The notes: generated by a model from the letters alone, not told the origin. A stretch of DNA of 64,000 bases from JBDHXE01 sp035445085 (GCA_035445085.1 DAOMQA010000002.1:124001-188000), one strand, 5' to 3'; numbered from the stretch's first letter, positions 36,451 to 45,960 are shown. Numbers and translations: made by a program.

Positions 36451-36486
36451 TAACAACTATTAAATTACAAAATAGGGAATTATGCT

Positions 36487-37257
36487 ATGGAATTAGAATA
36501 CAAAGCAGGCGAGGAATTAGATGTAAGGGTATTAGTGCCTATCAAGAGGCATGAATTACTTTTAAAGATTTTTAAAGAGCTGAATGTAGGTGATAGCTTT
36601 ATATTTATTAACGACCACGATCCGATACCGCTATTTTATGAATTTCGCTCTATATATGGCGATATAGTAGGTTGGGAATACTTAAATAGAGGTGGTAGAG
36701 AGTGGAAAGTGAAAGTAAGTAAAACAGGAGCGTCGAAAGGTAGAGATTTTTCGGACATTTCTACTTTATTAGATTTACGTAAAATTGATAAAAAGGATTG
36801 GCGGCAAGTAGTTTTTCATAGATATAGTATGATGGAAAAAGGTTCTACTATGGAATTAATTGCAAAAGAGGAGCCTGAAGATATACATCATATTTTTAAT
36901 GAAAAATATGATGGCAAGCATACTTGGGTCTATAAGAAAGAAATTCCCGGAGAGTATGTAATTCATATTACCAAGCAAGCAAAAACTGGATTAGGGGATA
37001 CAGGTTTTGCTATAGTAATTGAGTTCGATGTTCGTCCATACCCACCAACAGAAAGGCATGAAATGTTTTATGAAGCATTTGCAGAAATAAAGCCCGGAGA
37101 AGGCTTTGAATTTATAAATGACCATGATCCTTTGCCTTTGTATTATCAAATGGAAGCAGAAAGTAAAGAGCCATTTAGGTGGGAATATTTAGAAAAAGGT
37201 CCAGTTGAATGGAAAGTAAGGGTAGTAAAAATAAAAGATGAACAACAAAGTATTTAG
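36487..37257 (+). CDS. three-module DUF2249 protein
   Basis: A 256-residue cytosolic protein made of three tandem DUF2249-like units at about 10-79, 94-163 and 179-249. Each has an LDVR/LDLR/FDVR entry, a helix and a closing W-E/V-Y...W-K-V strand. Units 1 and 3 keep the family motif INDHDP (41-46, 210-215) and an RH pair (21-22, 190-191). Unit 2 has lost both (KEEPED instead), so it looks structural. DUF2249 proteins often occur with nitric-oxide or redox genes in other bacteria, but their chemistry is not settled. The 3' end overlaps the MFS gene by 20 bases. Confidence 0.8.
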   Translation: MELEYKAGEELDVRVLVPIKRHELLLKIFKELNVGDSFIFINDHDPIPLFYEFRSIYGDIVGWEYLNRGGREWKVKVSKTGASKGRDFSDISTLLDLRKIDKKDWRQVVFHRYSMMEKGSTMELIAKEEPEDIHHIFNEKYDGKHTWVYKKEIPGEYVIHITKQAKTGLGDTGFAIVIEFDVRPYPPTERHEMFYEAFAEIKPGEGFEFINDHDPLPLYYQMEAESKEPFRWEYLEKGPVEWKVRVVKIKDEQQSI

Positions 37258-38461
37258 CGAACGTATATTTAAAAGTATTAAATCTTATGGGACAGCATTC
37301 TCGGTTTTATTTTCTTTGAGTGCTGCCCACTTTTTAAATGATGCACTTCAGTCGGTCATACCAGCTATATATCCAATGCTGAAAAGAAATTTTGATTTAA
37401 ATTTTACTCAAATTGGATTAATTACTCTTACATACCAACTTACAGCTTCACTCTTACAGCCATTGGTGGGCTATTATACAGATAAGAAGCCACAGCCCTA
37501 TTCTTTAGCAATAGGAATGTGTTTTACTTTGCTTGGTTTGATAGCTTTATCCTTTGCTGATAGCTTTGTAGCAGTATTATTCTCGGTTTCTTTTGTGGGG
37601 ATGGGTTCTTCAATATTTCATCCAGAGTCTTCCAGGATTGCTAGATATGCGTCGGGCGGTCGTGCGGGTATGGCACAATCAATATTTCAGGTTGGGGGCA
37701 ATACTGGTACAGCAATAGGTCCACTTTTGGCGGCAGCAGTAATAGTGCCTTTGGGTCAGCATTATATATTATCATTTACAATTTTGGCTTTGATTGCTAT
37801 TATGATTTTGTGGCGTGTAGGTAATTGGTACAAAGGGCAGAATTTTAAAAATATCAAAGCATCAGCTATTGGGATGGATAGTATAACTAAAGTTTCAAAA
37901 AATAAAGTTGTATTTGCTTTAGCAATACTAATGGTACTAATATTTTCGAAATTCTTCTATATGGCGTCTATGCAGAACTATTTAACTTTTTATATGATAC
38001 ACCATTTTGGAGTGTCTGTACAGAGTTCGCAGATATTTTTGTTTATATTTTTGTTTGCGGTAGCTGCTGGTACAATGATAGGCGGCCCATTAGGAGATAA
38101 ATATGGAAGAAAGAAAGTTATATGGCTTTCAATATTGGGAATAGCGCCTTTTACTTTGCTTTTGCCTTATGTTAGTATTTTCTGGACGGCACTATTAAGT
38201 ATATTTATAGGCATGATATTAGCTTCGGCTTTTCCTGCTATAATAGTATATGGTCAGGAGCTAATACCGGGTAAGTTAGGTATGGTGTCGGGCTTATTTT
38301 TTGGTTTTGCCTTTGGTATGGGTGCCGTGGGTTCGGCTGCTTTGGGGGCATTAGCCGACAAGACAAGTATCGAATTTGTATTTAAGATATGTTCTTTCTT
38401 GCCTTTACTTGGGCTTCTTGCAGTATTTCTACCCGATATAGAACATAAACATAAAGATTAA
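37238..38461 (+). CDS. MFS exporter of the fosmidomycin-resistance (Fsr) family
   Basis: A 407-residue transporter with twelve helices and the Fsr pattern: LSAAHFLNDALQSVIPAIYPMLK at helix 1, GLITLTYQLTASLLQPLVGYYTDKKP between helices 2 and 3, and SSIFHPESSRIAR, a family mark. The second half contains GGPLGDKYGRKKVIWLS. Substrates of most Fsr proteins are unknown; antibiotic resistance should not be assumed. The start lies inside the DUF2249 gene (20-base overlap), so the two are translated together. It converges with the rhomboid gene by a four-base overlap. Confidence 0.85.
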   Translation: MNNKVFSERIFKSIKSYGTAFSVLFSLSAAHFLNDALQSVIPAIYPMLKRNFDLNFTQIGLITLTYQLTASLLQPLVGYYTDKKPQPYSLAIGMCFTLLGLIALSFADSFVAVLFSVSFVGMGSSIFHPESSRIARYASGGRAGMAQSIFQVGGNTGTAIGPLLAAAVIVPLGQHYILSFTILALIAIMILWRVGNWYKGQNFKNIKASAIGMDSITKVSKNKVVFALAILMVLIFSKFFYMASMQNYLTFYMIHHFGVSVQSSQIFLFIFLFAVAAGTMIGGPLGDKYGRKKVIWLSILGIAPFTLLLPYVSIFWTALLSIFIGMILASAFPAIIVYGQELIPGKLGMVSGLFFGFAFGMGAVGSAALGALADKTSIEFVFKICSFLPLLGLLAVFLPDIEHKHKD

Positions 38462-39063
38462 AATAGCTGATTAATAAAGTGCATAATAATTTCCGGATAG
38501 AGCAAAACTGTAACTAAAATACCGCCAATAGCTCCAAACAAATGAGCATAATGATTAATCATATCAAAAGATCGGCGGGAGGCAAAATACGTCCATAATA
38601 AATATAAAATGCCAAAGAGCCAAGCGGGTATTGGAAAAGGAAGCGGAAAAATTAATAGTGGTGCGGTAGGATAAAAAAGTATAAAAGAGAAAAGAGCGCC
38701 TGAAATAGCTCCAGAGGCGCCTACACTCGAATAATTATAATCAGTTTGCTTTTTCCATACAGTATATAAGTTGCCAATTAAAAGACTTGCAAAATAAATT
38801 GTAGTAAAAACAACACTACCAACTATTGCTTCTAATTGGAAAACAAAAAAATAAAAAGTTAGCATATTGAATAAGAGGTGCATTAAATCAGCATGCAAAA
38901 AGCCACTTGTAAGCAATTGGTAATATTTTTTATTGTTTATGACTTGGTAAGGATTAAGTACCCAATTGAAATATAAAGACTGATTGGCGTATAAGGTATA
39001 TAAACTACAAGCAATAGTGCTTATAAAAATTACAAGAGCAACCGGAGAATGTAAAATTTCCAT
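38458..39063 (-). CDS. rhomboid-family intramembrane serine protease
   Basis: Cleaves transmembrane segments within the bilayer. The 201 residues form six helices. The catalytic serine is Ser117 in GASGAISG, and the partner is His174 in NHYAHLFGAIGG. The HADLMHLLFNM segment (57-67) carries the conserved His and Asn lining the active site. AGGAAAAG precedes the ATG. In bacteria with such compact rhomboids the substrates are rarely known; membrane quality control is one option. Confidence 0.9.
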   Translation of the reverse strand: MEILHSPVALVIFISTIACSLYTLYANQSLYFNWVLNPYQVINNKKYYQLLTSGFLHADLMHLLFNMLTFYFFVFQLEAIVGSVVFTTIYFASLLIGNLYTVWKKQTDYNYSSVGASGAISGALFSFILFYPTAPLLIFPLPFPIPAWLFGILYLLWTYFASRRSFDMINHYAHLFGAIGGILVTVLLYPEIIMHFINQLF

Positions 39064-39128
39064 TAACTTTTCCTAAATTTTTACGTTATATACGTTGTAG
39101 TATAATAAAATATTGAATAAATTGATTG

Positions 39129-39824
39129 ATGCTTAAATTTTACTTAACAATAATCGGAATGCTTTTTTTTGCTAATGGCTTGTTTTCAGAGCCACAAGTT
39201 GATATTTCCGTTGATAATAATTGGGTAGATTTAAGTATCAAAAACTTCGAATCTCATTGTTATGCAAAGTATATAGTAGACTTTTCCATTCAAAATAATA
39301 CGATAAATGTCATTTTGAGCGATACTTCCGAACAGAAATGTAAGTCTAAATGTAATATCGAATTAGAACTCGATATTTATCAAGTTCCTCAAGGTAATTA
39401 CGTTTTAAATTTATATTTAGATGAAAGTAATGGAGTAGGGGCTAAGGAAGCTAAAAAACTTATTAGTAAAAAGGATATTAAAATAAGTTCTAATTATGCT
39501 AAAGCACCTTTGTCGTATAGTTTTCGCCATACTTCTTGTACAGGTATAAATGAAAGCCCAGTATTTACAGGCTTAGAGGTATATCCAAATCCTGCAACTT
39601 CAAAATTAACTCTTAAGTTTGATTTAAAAAGCAGGGCAGATGTAAATTTTAAGGTATTAAATTTCTTAGGCAAAGAAGTTTTAAATTATGATAAGAAAAA
39701 CATGCCCCAAGGCGTACAATTAATAAGCTTGGATTCGGAAAATTTACAGCCCGGCATGTATATAGGCAAGTTTACAGCATCTAATGGACAAGTGTATTCC
39801 GTTAAACTATTATGGTCTAAATAA
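39129..39824 (+). CDS. small secreted protein with T9SS type A sorting domain
   Basis: A 231-residue protein with a signal (LTIIGMLFFANGLFS) and a C-terminal sorting domain from about 150: GLEVYPNPATSKLTLKFDLKSR, then MPQGVQLISLDSENLQPGMYIGKFTASNG, matching the Por secretion-tail pattern recognised by T9SS. The N-terminal half has cysteine pairs (SHCYAKY, EQKCKSKCNIELE). Function is unknown, probably a surface or released protein. An ATG at 39129 was preferred to a TTG one codon earlier. The stop overlaps a 44-residue membrane ORF (TAATG). Confidence 0.75.
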   Translation: MLKFYLTIIGMLFFANGLFSEPQVDISVDNNWVDLSIKNFESHCYAKYIVDFSIQNNTINVILSDTSEQKCKSKCNIELELDIYQVPQGNYVLNLYLDESNGVGAKEAKKLISKKDIKISSNYAKAPLSYSFRHTSCTGINESPVFTGLEVYPNPATSKLTLKFDLKSRADVNFKVLNFLGKEVLNYDKKNMPQGVQLISLDSENLQPGMYIGKFTASNGQVYSVKLLWSK

Positions 39825-39958
39825 TGAAAATTGTACTTATACTATTACTATTGTTTTTTGGCTCTGCTTTTATATTTTCAGTAATACTGAAGAAAATGAG
39901 ACGTATATTTATTGGCGATGTAGAAGAGCAACGAAAAGAATTAAAAAAGAAGAAATAA
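39824..39958 (+). CDS. 44-residue small membrane protein
   Basis: A short ORF starting on the last base of the preceding stop (TAATG). It has one hydrophobic helix (VLILLLLFFGSAFIFSVIL, about 3-21) followed by a basic tail ending EEQRKELKKKK, an arrangement typical of small Bacteroidota inner-membrane proteins with the tail in the cytosol. Co-translation with the T9SS-tailed gene is likely. No family assigned. Confidence 0.6.
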   Translation: MKIVLILLLLFFGSAFIFSVILKKMRRIFIGDVEEQRKELKKKK

Positions 39959-39998
39959 AATTATCTAATCAATCAAATAATTTTATTTCTTCAGTATT
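39883..39998. repeat. 13-bp inverted repeat spanning the end of the small membrane ORF
   Basis: AATACTGAAGAAA (39883-39895) and TTTCTTCAGTATT (39986-39998) are exact inverted copies 90 bases apart. They could pair in the mRNA around the ORF's 3' half; whether this stops transcription before convergent gcvT is unclear. Confidence 0.5.
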
Positions 39999-40021
39999 TT
40001 TAAGATTTTTGCAAATAGATA

Positions 40022-41119
40022 TTAGCTAACAAATGGAGTTTTGACAACATTAGCAGGAAATCTTTTGCCCCTTGCTTCAATTTCAATTTTCGAATCGATA
40101 GCCGAATGAGAAACTGCAACATATCCTAAAGCAATAGGTTTATTTAGAGTAGGGGATAAATTACCGCTTGTAATTACACCTATTTCTGTTTCGCCCGCAA
40201 AGATTTTATAGCCGTGTCTAGCAATAAATTTGTCGGCTTCGGGCATAATACCAACTAATTTACGAGATGGCTTTTCTTCTTTAACCTTTTTAATAACGTC
40301 GCTACCATTAAAATCGCCTTTATTTAGCTTTGTAATCCAAGCCAAACCAGCTTCTATTACGTTAGTAGTTTGGTCAATATCATTGCCATATAAACAATAA
40401 GCTTTTTCTAATCTTAAAGTATCTCGGCAACCTAAGCCTACAGCTTCGATACCAAATTCTGCTCCAGCATCAAATAATTTATTCCAAATATTTTCAGCTA
40501 ATTCAACATCCCCTTTAAAATATATTTCAAAGCCTAATTCACCTGTATACCCTGTTCTTGAAATAATCATATCCACATCTGCTATTTTACCATAAGTAAA
40601 ATGATAAAATGGCAAGATACTTTCGCTTATATCTGTATTGCAAAGTTTTTCTAACACAGCTCTTGATGAGGGACCCTGTATTGCTAATAAGTTATAATCG
40701 TCAGAAAGATTATTTAATTCAACATCAAAATCAATAAGGTTTTGCTGGCACCAATCCCAATCTTTGTCTATATTAGCACCATTAACAACTAGCATATATT
40801 CATTTTCTGCTAAATTATATACTAATAAATCATCAACAATTCCACCATCATTGAAGCACATAGCAGAATACTGAACTGCACCTACTGTAAGTTTAGAAGC
40901 GTCGTTTGTAGTAATTTTTTGTACAAATTTTAGAGCATCGCTTCCTTTAACAAAAAACTCGCCCATATGAGATACATCAAATACGCCTACTTTTGTTCTA
41001 ACTATATTATGTTCCGCAATGATTCCTGATGGATATTGAATAGGCATTTCGAAGCCAGCAAATTCCACTATTTTTGCATTTAATTTTTTATGTATCGCAT
41101 TAAATCGCGTTGTTTTCAT
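40022..41119 (-). CDS. gcvT: aminomethyltransferase, glycine cleavage T protein
   Basis: Transfers the methylene from the H-protein lipoyl arm to tetrahydrofolate in glycine breakdown. The 365-residue chain has FAGFEMPIQYPSGIIAEHNIVRTKVGVFDVSHMGEF near the start, IDKDWDWCQQ and SRTGYTGELGFEIYF in the middle and GITSGNLSPTLNKPIALGYV-like sequence near the end (VITSGNLSPTLNKPIALGYV). GAGGAATAA precedes the ATG. gcvH and gcvP are not adjacent, and the 60-base leader is too short for a glycine riboswitch. Confidence 0.95.
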   Translation of the reverse strand: MKTTRFNAIHKKLNAKIVEFAGFEMPIQYPSGIIAEHNIVRTKVGVFDVSHMGEFFVKGSDALKFVQKITTNDASKLTVGAVQYSAMCFNDGGIVDDLLVYNLAENEYMLVVNGANIDKDWDWCQQNLIDFDVELNNLSDDYNLLAIQGPSSRAVLEKLCNTDISESILPFYHFTYGKIADVDMIISRTGYTGELGFEIYFKGDVELAENIWNKLFDAGAEFGIEAVGLGCRDTLRLEKAYCLYGNDIDQTTNVIEAGLAWITKLNKGDFNGSDVIKKVKEEKPSRKLVGIMPEADKFIARHGYKIFAGETEIGVITSGNLSPTLNKPIALGYVAVSHSAIDSKIEIEARGKRFPANVVKTPFVS

Positions 41120-41181
41120 TTATTCCTCAATAATTTTTTAATCTTAGTTAATATATATTTTTCAAATATACGTTTAATCCT

Positions 41182-41676
41182 TTAAATATCAAGATGGTCT
41201 TTCATTTTAGCGAATTTCTTTGCACCAATCCCTTTAATGTTCATTATATCTTCTATTTGGAGAAACTTTTTTTCACTTCTGTATTGTATAATCTTCAAAG
41301 CTGTTTTTTCGCCTATTCCCGGTATTTTCATTAATTCAACCTTTGAGGCTTTGTTTAAATTAATTTTTTCACTAACATTTAGTTCCTTGCTTATTTTGTT
41401 ATTAGCAAAGAAAAGTTCTTTTTGGAGAACTGTGTCGCCTTTGCTGAGCTTGTCGTAAGTATTCCCAAAGTTATTGGATCCTACAAATGTAGTAGCATTT
41501 GCTAAACTTATTGAGTCTAACCTATCATATATATTTGCTATGCTCTTTACTTGGCTTTCATTTTTCACGTTCAATAGTGATAAAATGAAAGAAGTAAGTA
41601 TTATAGACAATAATACTAAAATACTTAGTAGTTCTCCTTTAGCAACTCCAAATATAGCTTGAAGTTTTTCCAACAT
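41182..41676 (-). CDS. membrane-anchored helix-hairpin-helix (ComEA-like) protein
   Basis: A 164-residue protein with one N-terminal transmembrane helix (LLSILVLLSIILTSFILSLL, about 14-33), a linker, and two C-terminal helix-hairpin-helix units (INLNKASKVELMKIPGIGEKTALKIIQYR and LQIEDIMNIKGIGAKKFAKMKDHL). The layout equals ComEA, which binds incoming DNA in the periplasm during transformation. The DNA-uptake role is an inference: no other com gene is nearby. The start ATG is 26 bases before a short AT-rich spacer to the subtilisin gene. Confidence 0.8.
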   Translation of the reverse strand: MLEKLQAIFGVAKGELLSILVLLSIILTSFILSLLNVKNESQVKSIANIYDRLDSISLANATTFVGSNNFGNTYDKLSKGDTVLQKELFFANNKISKELNVSEKINLNKASKVELMKIPGIGEKTALKIIQYRSEKKFLQIEDIMNIKGIGAKKFAKMKDHLDI

Positions 41677-41721
41677 AGATTTAATGATTTAATTCATTGT
41701 AATTAAATCAAATATAGCTAA

Positions 41722-44700
41722 TTATGGAATTACTACAAACTTTTTCATATCGGACATAACACTATCGCCGTAACTATTTTTGCCCTCAATAGTATATACA
41801 TAGATACCGGTAGGTAATAAGTTTCCATTTCGGTCTCTTCCGTCCCATTCTAAACCACCATTCCCGTCATTTTCGTATAATTTAATTATCTCTGCTCCAT
41901 CGATAGTTTTGATGGTTATTGTAGCGTTTTGAGTTAAATTAGCGAAAAATATTTGGCTTAGCTCTGATCTTTTTATAGGATTCGGGTATATATAAACATC
42001 TTGTAGCACTGGAGCGCTTATTACAAAGCCTAAAGTATTGCCAGACCCTAATGTAATTAGGGTTCCATCTTTTGAAACAATATTTCTTGCTGTAATTGTA
42101 TAGTTTAGCCCTCTGGCTCCATTATTACGGAATAATTGGCTGATATTCATCATAACTGCTGTTGTATTTAAGGGGTCAAGCTCTACAAACAAGGCTTCAC
42201 CAAATGGTTTAAATATATAATTATTGCGATTTATAGCACTTGAATCGACTTCTTTATTAAAGTATAGTTTAATCAATGTTTCGCTAACAAATTCAAGTTT
42301 TGTTAGATATAATTCTTGTGGAGGCTCTGCATTTTTCCAATTTATAGTATCAGAGCTTGCAATAGTCCAATTCTTATTATAATCTCTAAAACTCTGTATA
42401 TTTAATAAATACTGCCCGTTACTGATTGTGCCATTAAAGCTAATAATAATAAGGGAATCTTGCAAAACAATAGCACTCGAAGGAATATAAGTTGTTGCAG
42501 TCGATTGCTTAGTTAAGGTAAATATACTAGGTTCTAATGAGTTAGTTGCTACTTTGCCAGTAAAAGTAATTTTCATAATATTGTTGTTTATTTGTTCTAC
42601 TTTTTTTACGGCAATTCTTTTGTTAGTATTAACTGTAATAAGAGCAGAGAAATCACTCTCTGGATTTTGAAATTTAGAATTAATAGAAGTTACGAGAAAA
42701 TAGTATGTAGAATCTGGAGCTAAAGGTTCAAATACTTTTTCATTTATATTGCTTGAGTCAAATTCTTTTACTTCTATCGGGATTAGTTCTTCATTTTGAA
42801 CTACTAATCTATATAATTTATATTTTTCAGCATTAGGAACTTTGTCCCATGTAAACGTAGCATCAGTTTGCTTGTTCGACCAAGCATCTATATTAGAGGG
42901 TGGCATTAATGGCGAAGTACCGCTCCGATGTTCAAAAAATCTCATGGCATTGAAACCTGTAAAGCCAAGTTCGTTAGTGCCATTTCCATCTAAATCCGCA
43001 ATGAGTGCTGAATTACTTAGCGAAGATGGGTAGTACCAAAAATTTTCAAATTTGTGGTCTGCTTTGTTCCATTTTAATACATATAAGTTTGGAAAAGGCA
43101 ATAAAACAATTTCGTCACCTGCTTCATTATCTAAGTTGCCAGCAGCTACTCCGTTTCTATAGAAGAATCCTTGTCTGGTTGCGCCATCGCGTACGGGCAC
43201 AAAAAACTCTTGCCACAGAGTGTAATATGAATTGGTAGCATTAGATTTTATTACTCTAAATCTCCAAATTGGGTCGCTTGTTCCAAATTTACCGTGAAGA
43301 ACATTACTACCATAAGTGGCATGTAATATTTCATAAATACCATCTCCATCGATATCTGCCTTTGTAACATATTGATTGCTGTTGCCTAAGTCTGTAGAAT
43401 CTATATATTCGAGAGTGAAGCCTTTTTCCTTAGTATATTCATAAATAAATAAATTACCTTTGGTGTTTACGAAACATAGTTCATAATTGCCATCTCCATC
43501 GAAATCTTGAAGTGCAGAACCTCGCTCTATACTTATATTTTTAAAAGCATGAGGGTATTGCAAAGTATCTGTATATACGTACTTTCCGTTTTCGTATTTA
43601 ACAATTTTGTAAGATTTATCTAAGGCTTCATAACTATAACCTATAATTTCCTCTTTGCCATCTTTGTCTATATCAAAGAATTGTTCGGCCCAAAAAGATG
43701 AACCCATATTTTGAAACAAAATATTCTCAAAGGGGTTTCCATTTTTACTTTTAGCTTGGTAGAGTATGGTATTAAATTCAGCTGTTGTTAATATTTCTTG
43801 AATACCGTCGCCATTAGAATCGCCATAGCCAACGGCAATATATCCTTTTTGCGACGAATCTATATTTTTAATTTTGCCGTCAACTAATTGCTTAGTAAAA
43901 GTTTTGCCTATATACAATGATTGCAAATCATTAACAGTAAATGCTTTGCCATTGCCATATAAATCACTAATATTATTATATATATAACTACGGTTTGTAG
44001 TATATGGCTTCAGAGAAAAATTTATAGTATTCCAATAACCATTATCAGTATTAAAATTGAAATTTTGAGTAATCGTGTCCTTGCCAGAAATTGCCTGAAT
44101 AATAGCAGTATATTCTGTGTTTGATTTTAAGTCATTTAAAATAAGGTAGTGGTTTTTTGAGTATCTTGTATATTCTTTAGCAACAACATATTCTTCATCA
44201 GAATTTGCTGTTTTATATTTAACAATAAGTTCTGCCACTCTCGACGTACTTGCCCCTACTACCCTTACTCTTTTCTCGTTATAATAAGCTGCAAAATTAT
44301 TCCAATATAAAAATGTAAATTTATCATTAGTATTATAATAATTTATTGGAATAATTTCATCGTAGTATCTATTATTTTTTAAATATAACCTAATACACAG
44401 TAAGTTCTTTCCGTTGTTTAGTTTGTCTATTGGTAAAGTTGCAACTTCTCCATTAATTATTTGATTAGGGATAAAGGCAATGCTTTCCCATTTAATAGTA
44501 TCGATGCTTTGGCTTAATAATAATTCTGCTTTATCGAATAATGGGTGGCTTATGTTTGCTTTTATGCTTATAGTTGCTTGATTTGTGTCAATAATTTCAT
44601 CAAAATCTGGAGATATAAATTTAGTTTTTCCATTATATATATTCTCTACAGATTTGGAAGCATCTAATACACCAGCGCCAGTAAGGTAGAAATTATCATA

Positions 44701-45960
44701 ATCATCTTTATTTTGGAAAGCAGACATTTGTAGAATAGTTTTAATGTCATCTTGTTTTAATTCTTTATTTAACTCTAACAATAAGGCTGCAACAGCTGAT
44801 ACGTGAGGCGCTGCAACAGAGGTCCCGTTAGTTGTCTTATATCTTCCACCAACATCAGTGGTATAAATAGAGCGTGCAGGTGCTATCAAATCAACGTAAG
44901 GTCCATAATTAGAAAAACTCCACCGTTTTCCTTTTTCATCCGAACCGCCCACGCTAATAACTTCTGGATAGTCAGATGGATAATGAGGTAGGTTCCAGCC
45001 ATTATTACCAGAAGAAGATACTAATATACAACCAGAATAATATGCAAACTTAATAGCGTCGTAAACTATCTGTGCAGGATAATTGTCCCCAAAGCTCATA
45101 TTAATTACATTCGCTCCATTTAGCACAGAGTAAACTATAGCGCGGGCAATATCATCGGCTTCTGCATTGCCAGTTATATCAAAAGCTTTTGCAATCATTA
45201 ATTTCGCATCATAAGCTGCACCAATAATACTTGAGTCCTTGAGAGGTCTTGCTACCATAACTCCTGCAACGTTCGTGCCATGTTCTCCTTCATCTTCTGG
45301 GATAGGATCCGGTTGAGTATAATCGCCAAAAGCTACTTGATATTGGTCAACAAAGTCATAGCCAATAATATCATCTATTGTACCGTTGCCGTCATCATCT
45401 TTACCATTTAAATCACCAGTGAGCCCATTCCTTGTTTCAAGATAGCTCCATGGTTCGAATGTGCCATTTTTATTTAAATCTTCTTTTGTATTTATCCAGA
45501 GCGAATTTTTTAAATCTGGGTGTTCAAAGTCAATTCCCGTATCGACAAGAGAAATGATTATACCTTTTCCAGTTGCTTTTTGCCATGCAGAGCTTATTTT
45601 AATCTGCTTCATATTCCACTCTTTATTAGCAAACACATCGGCGTTTGGCAAATTATTAATATGGAATTTTCTGTTTATTTCAATATTATCGAATTGCTTA
45701 ATAATATCTGTATTATCACTTTTAAAGGTGTGATATTTTAAAAGTTTATTATAATAATATTCTTGTTCTTTATTGTTAAGTAGGAAGTTATTTATTTTTT
45801 GTCTGCTTATCGGTATATTAAATACTTTAGTGCTTTGTAGCTTATTTTCCTTTATGATAGATTGGTTATTATTGTCTATCATAATAATATATGAATTGCT
45901 AAAAGTTAGCCCAATTTGAGTAAATAGAATAAGAATGATAAAGATAAAGAGTTTAAACAT
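41722..45960 (-). CDS. S8 subtilisin-like protease with FG-GAP-like repeats and T9SS/FlgD-like sorting tail
   Basis: A 1412-residue secreted serine protease. A signal peptide (1-22) is followed by an inhibitor-like propeptide region and the S8 domain with triad Asp140 (SLVDTGID), His227 (GEHGTNVAGV) and Ser381 (NGTSVAAPHVSAVAALLL). Between about 700 and 1000 are six or so D-x-D-x-D-G repeats (for example DSNGDGIQEIL, DIDKDGKEEII, DFDGDGNYELCF), probably a calcium-binding propeller. A fibronectin III-like domain lies near 1020-1110 and a FlgD-Ig-like tail from about 1320 (VYIYPNPIKRSE, then LEWDGRDRNGNLLPTGIYVYTIEG). Likely exported by T9SS. Confidence 0.9.
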   Translation of the reverse strand: MFKLFIFIILILFTQIGLTFSNSYIIMIDNNNQSIIKENKLQSTKVFNIPISRQKINNFLLNNKEQEYYYNKLLKYHTFKSDNTDIIKQFDNIEINRKFHINNLPNADVFANKEWNMKQIKISSAWQKATGKGIIISLVDTGIDFEHPDLKNSLWINTKEDLNKNGTFEPWSYLETRNGLTGDLNGKDDDGNGTIDDIIGYDFVDQYQVAFGDYTQPDPIPEDEGEHGTNVAGVMVARPLKDSSIIGAAYDAKLMIAKAFDITGNAEADDIARAIVYSVLNGANVINMSFGDNYPAQIVYDAIKFAYYSGCILVSSSGNNGWNLPHYPSDYPEVISVGGSDEKGKRWSFSNYGPYVDLIAPARSIYTTDVGGRYKTTNGTSVAAPHVSAVAALLLELNKELKQDDIKTILQMSAFQNKDDYDNFYLTGAGVLDASKSVENIYNGKTKFISPDFDEIIDTNQATISIKANISHPLFDKAELLLSQSIDTIKWESIAFIPNQIINGEVATLPIDKLNNGKNLLCIRLYLKNNRYYDEIIPINYYNTNDKFTFLYWNNFAAYYNEKRVRVVGASTSRVAELIVKYKTANSDEEYVVAKEYTRYSKNHYLILNDLKSNTEYTAIIQAISGKDTITQNFNFNTDNGYWNTINFSLKPYTTNRSYIYNNISDLYGNGKAFTVNDLQSLYIGKTFTKQLVDGKIKNIDSSQKGYIAVGYGDSNGDGIQEILTTAEFNTILYQAKSKNGNPFENILFQNMGSSFWAEQFFDIDKDGKEEIIGYSYEALDKSYKIVKYENGKYVYTDTLQYPHAFKNISIERGSALQDFDGDGNYELCFVNTKGNLFIYEYTKEKGFTLEYIDSTDLGNSNQYVTKADIDGDGIYEILHATYGSNVLHGKFGTSDPIWRFRVIKSNATNSYYTLWQEFFVPVRDGATRQGFFYRNGVAAGNLDNEAGDEIVLLPFPNLYVLKWNKADHKFENFWYYPSSLSNSALIADLDGNGTNELGFTGFNAMRFFEHRSGTSPLMPPSNIDAWSNKQTDATFTWDKVPNAEKYKLYRLVVQNEELIPIEVKEFDSSNINEKVFEPLAPDSTYYFLVTSINSKFQNPESDFSALITVNTNKRIAVKKVEQINNNIMKITFTGKVATNSLEPSIFTLTKQSTATTYIPSSAIVLQDSLIIISFNGTISNGQYLLNIQSFRDYNKNWTIASSDTINWKNAEPPQELYLTKLEFVSETLIKLYFNKEVDSSAINRNNYIFKPFGEALFVELDPLNTTAVMMNISQLFRNNGARGLNYTITARNIVSKDGTLITLGSGNTLGFVISAPVLQDVYIYPNPIKRSELSQIFFANLTQNATITIKTIDGAEIIKLYENDGNGGLEWDGRDRNGNLLPTGIYVYTIEGKNSYGDSVMSDMKKFVVIP

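Noticed and set aside
36363..36554. 63-codon plus-strand frame before and into the DUF2249 gene
   Set aside because: It contains the terminator hairpin and overlaps the DUF2249 start in another frame; no coding character.
41120..41181. Possible glycine riboswitch before gcvT
   Set aside because: The gene starts at 41119 and reads left; its 62-base leader is too short and lacks the motif.
45451..45470. Sequence resembling a tRNA T-arm (GGTTCGAAT)
   Set aside because: It falls within the subtilisin coding region and has no acceptor stem or anticodon arm.
45520..45741. Antisense frames of 73-90 codons inside the subtilisin gene
   Set aside because: They lie opposite the propeptide and catalytic region of a clearly coding gene.
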